A stretch of DNA of 64,000 bases. Source: Haematococcus lacustris. Lineage: Eukaryota; Chlorophyta; Chlorophyceae; Chlamydomonadales; Haematococcaceae. The first letter of the stretch is position 1, and each line of letters starts with the position of its first letter. Shown piece after piece: positions 61,742-64,000 of the stretch. The notes beneath the pieces are model-generated. The model ran no database searches and was not told where the DNA came from. It worked only from the letters and a program-made list of their open reading frames with translations. Location of the stretch: NCBI GenBank assembly GCA_030144725.1, contig JASKMD010000017.1, positions 9,323,029 through 9,387,028 on the forward strand, given 5' to 3'. The position numbers and the translations under genes were made by a program.

Positions 61742-61895
61742 CCCTCACTAGGGCCTCCATTTGAGCCGGATCAGTAGTACCCACTAGCAGCCACTAGCGG
61801 GATTATACTAGTGGGCAATAGTGCCCCGACTCAAACAGTGTTATTGGGCTGTGTGGAGTAAACCCAGTGCACATGGCACATGAGCCCGCCTACCA
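61742..61895 (-). ncRNA. Candidate guide-RNA scaffold, B3 copy
   Basis: 3' non-coding end of the Fanzor gene B3, about 100 bp past the stop. The hairpin at 61780-61801 is identical to those of B1 and B2. If this is the guide-RNA scaffold, the guide would be read from sequence just beyond the element end near 61735. Expression is not shown. Confidence 0.4.
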
Positions 61896-61993
61896 CCTAC
61901 ACTATTGCCTGACCCGAGGGCTATGATGTAGAGTTGGCATGACCTGCATGCACTGATTGTAAGCTGATGACAGCTCAACAAAGGGGGCACACA

Positions 61994-64000
61994 TTACTGT
62001 GCCTCAGCAGGCTGCTGCTGCTGCTGGGTCTTGGGTGGCTTGTCTCGCAGCCGCTTGTACCCCAGGCCAGGGTACTCCTTGCCCTTGGCTGGCAGCTTCC
62101 CCTGCTCTGGCCAGTAGCACAGCTCCAGTGGGCGCCACCTGCTCTCCCCAATGCGCTGCATGTTCAGCGCTGCATTGCAGTCCCTGTCCAGCCACCTGCC
62201 TGGCTGTGGGGCTGGCTTTGCCTTGGCAGCCTTGCCTTTGCCTTTGCTGGGCTCAGCTGCCGGCTCAGCCTTGGTGCGCTTGGTGCGCTTGGCTGGCTGG
62301 GGAGTGCTGGGCCCTGGCTCTGAGGCTGCTGTCGGTGTGGCTTCCTGGCTGCTGCGTGGGGCCTGTGGGGGCTTGCGGGGGGCTACTACCGGGCACCACA
62401 TCATGCCCCGCACTGGCTGGCCACGCCCCTGGCTCCAGGCTGGGCGCACCAGGCGAGGTTCCACCTGCCCTGCTGGTGGCTTCCTGCCTGCAGGCCTGGT
62501 GGCACTGAGTTTGTCCAGCTCCTCACAGGGCTGCTGGCCATTCACTGCTGAGCTGACCCGGCTGGTGCGGTGCTCATCCACAAGCACCACCCTGCCCCGC
62601 CGCTGGTCTGTGCCCCTGGGCCTGCACACCACCTTGCGGCAGGCACGCAGCACCGCATCAGCACCCCACCCACCCCCAGTGCCAATGGTAGCAGCGCCAA
62701 AGAACACCACCAGCTGCTTGGCATGCCCATGGCGCTCCATGGACACCTCAGCCACCTCCTCCTCCAGCTGCAGCCATGCACACAAGGCACATACATGGTG
62801 GCTGACATGGTGGCACCAGGTTAGGCATGGCACAGTCAACTACTCCTTCATATCATGCCCAACCCACCACCTCCCAGTGCCTTACCCTCCCTCCCACACA
62901 CCTACCCACCCACCCACCCTCACCTTGTTGAAGAACTGCTCCAGCGCCCGGTCCTGGGCTCCGTACAGCCTCAGCCGCTGCCGTGCCCACTTGGGGTCCA
63001 GGTACAACTCACACACCGCATCCCAGGTGGCCAAGGTGACGGTGATGTGCTTCAGGTTTGCCTCCAGGGAGGTGCCGGCTGAGCTTGCTGCTGCCAGGTG
63101 CTGGAGGTGGGGCTTGATCGGTGCTAGCCACCGCTCAGTGTCACGGCGGGCATTGTTCAGGCCGCTGGAATGCTTCACCTGGCCCTTGGTCAGCTTCCAC
63201 CGGCGCAGCTGGTCTGCCATCAGCTGGCCTGACTGCGGATCCCACACCCCAGAGGCTGCGCTGACTGCCTGGGTGACGCCGGGGTCGATGCCCACCCCAA
63301 TCTGGGTCAAACACAAACTCACGCATCTCAGCTATGCCCCTGCCTATGGGGGAGCCCCACTGCATGAGCCGCTGCTGCTGCTGCACTTGGGTGGCTGCTG
63401 GTGCTGCTGCTGCTGGCAGCTGGGGGTGGGCCTGGAGGATGGGGAAGGGGGCGCGTGTAGTGCACGCACACGCTGACACCATCTGTGTCCACCAACCTCT
63501 CGAAAGCAAACTCCTTGTTACGGAGCTTCTTGGTGTCGAACCACCTGGCCCATAATGGCTCAGTGCTGGCTCTGAAGTGAATGCTGCCCGGGCACCTTGG
63601 TTAGGCCCAGCTGCTTGCACACCCCATGCAGTACCCTGCTGTCCACCTTGCTGAAGTGCACCCCCACCCTGGCCATGGGGGTGAGGGTGAAGGGGGGTGG
63701 GCAGGTCAGAACCCGGGGACCAACCCCACGCCTCTTGCCGCGCTTTGGCTGCCCTGGTGCGGGTGGGGTGGGGGGCTGCTGCCACCGCTCTAGCCACCGG
63801 CACACATGCACTGCATGGCGCATGCGGCAGGGTAGGGGCAGGGTGTCCTGCAGGGAGCCTTGCTTCTTCATGCCCAGTAGGCGGCGGTGCGTGTTGGCCT
63901 CCTCTATCAGGTCCACCACATGCCCCTCGTCCAGGGTGGCGGCCTTCAACTCCGAGCTCTTGGCGTTGATGCCATACCCGCACGCCATCCTGATGAACAG
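61994..64000 (-). CDS. Fanzor family B, RNA-guided nuclease homologue B3, N-terminus beyond window
   Basis: Frame enters at 64000 and reads ACGYGINAKSSELKAATLDE (N-terminal helical region), then HFSKVDSRVLHGVCKQLGLT. After an unresolved small intron or frameshift near 63575 it reads PLWARWFDTKKLRNKEFAFE with VDTDGVSVCVHYT. RuvC-I is VGIDPGVTQAVSAASG (exon 63307-62924, ending FFNK before a GT donor). The last exon, 62767-61994, carries VVFFGAATIGTGGGWGADA, RuvC-II VVLVDEHRTSRVSS, a Lys/Ala-rich insert, RuvC-III GRWLDRDCNAALNMQ, and QRIGESRWRPLEL to TAA at 61994. All three RuvC acidic motifs are intact. The zinc-ribbon position keeps one Cys (GMMWCP). This is the best candidate for an active nuclease here. 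Confidence 0.85.

Overview
The window is nuclear DNA of a green alga, most likely Chlamydomonadales/Volvocales. The evidence is high GC, many short GT-AG introns full of C/T- or G-rich microsatellites, CAG/CTG runs, plastid starch metabolism, and a VKOR-thioredoxin protein with an N-terminal extension suited to plastid import. A Haematococcus-like alga would fit, but the species cannot be fixed from sequence alone. It is a scaffold with two 500-N gaps (11876-12375 and 40805-41304).

Layout: 1-1664 is a 26-copy, 64-bp minisatellite. 1848-8641 is the 3' part of an isoamylase (starch debranching) gene in 11 exons. 8.9-11.9 kb is repeat and transposon debris. 12.4-16.6 kb is the C-terminal part of the autophagy protease ATG4. 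17.8-21.4 kb is a coiled-coil gene (minus strand). 21.5-24.6 kb is a repeat split by a hAT element. 25.7-28.5 kb is a GT49/LARGE-like glycosyltransferase. 29.1-32.0 kb holds a second hAT copy with a nested foldback element, then a deleted Fanzor element. 32.5-40.8 kb is an RNase II/R (RNB) exonuclease gene (minus), with a Fanzor derivative in one intron. 41.36-41.51 kb is the catalytic-Cys exon of ATG4 (minus). 42.9-45.2 kb is a complete LTO1-type thiol oxidoreductase gene. 47.0-49.9 kb is a bHLH transcription factor gene. 49.9-55.0 kb is a cluster of Fanzor elements. 55.4-60.2 kb is a TKL-like protein kinase gene. 61.7-64.0 kb is a second, larger Fanzor gene running off the window end.

Two results stand out. 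(1) About ten loci derive from two families of Fanzor, the eukaryotic relatives of the RNA-guided nuclease TnpB. They include one near-complete copy per family, deletion derivatives, and a conserved 3' non-coding segment with a perfect hairpin that is a candidate guide-RNA scaffold. (2) ATG4 is split into two pieces on opposite strands, each abutting a gap. Inverting the contig 12376-40804 reunites it, so the scaffold is probably mis-oriented there.

Other mobile DNA: two non-autonomous hAT insertions with perfect 8-bp target duplications, a foldback element whose empty site is visible in the sister copy, captured kinase and RNB exon fragments, SINE-like repeats and a 68-bp inverted-repeat mini-element. 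Exon coordinates come from reading splice sites and conserved protein motifs by eye; joins described as uncertain have not been tested.
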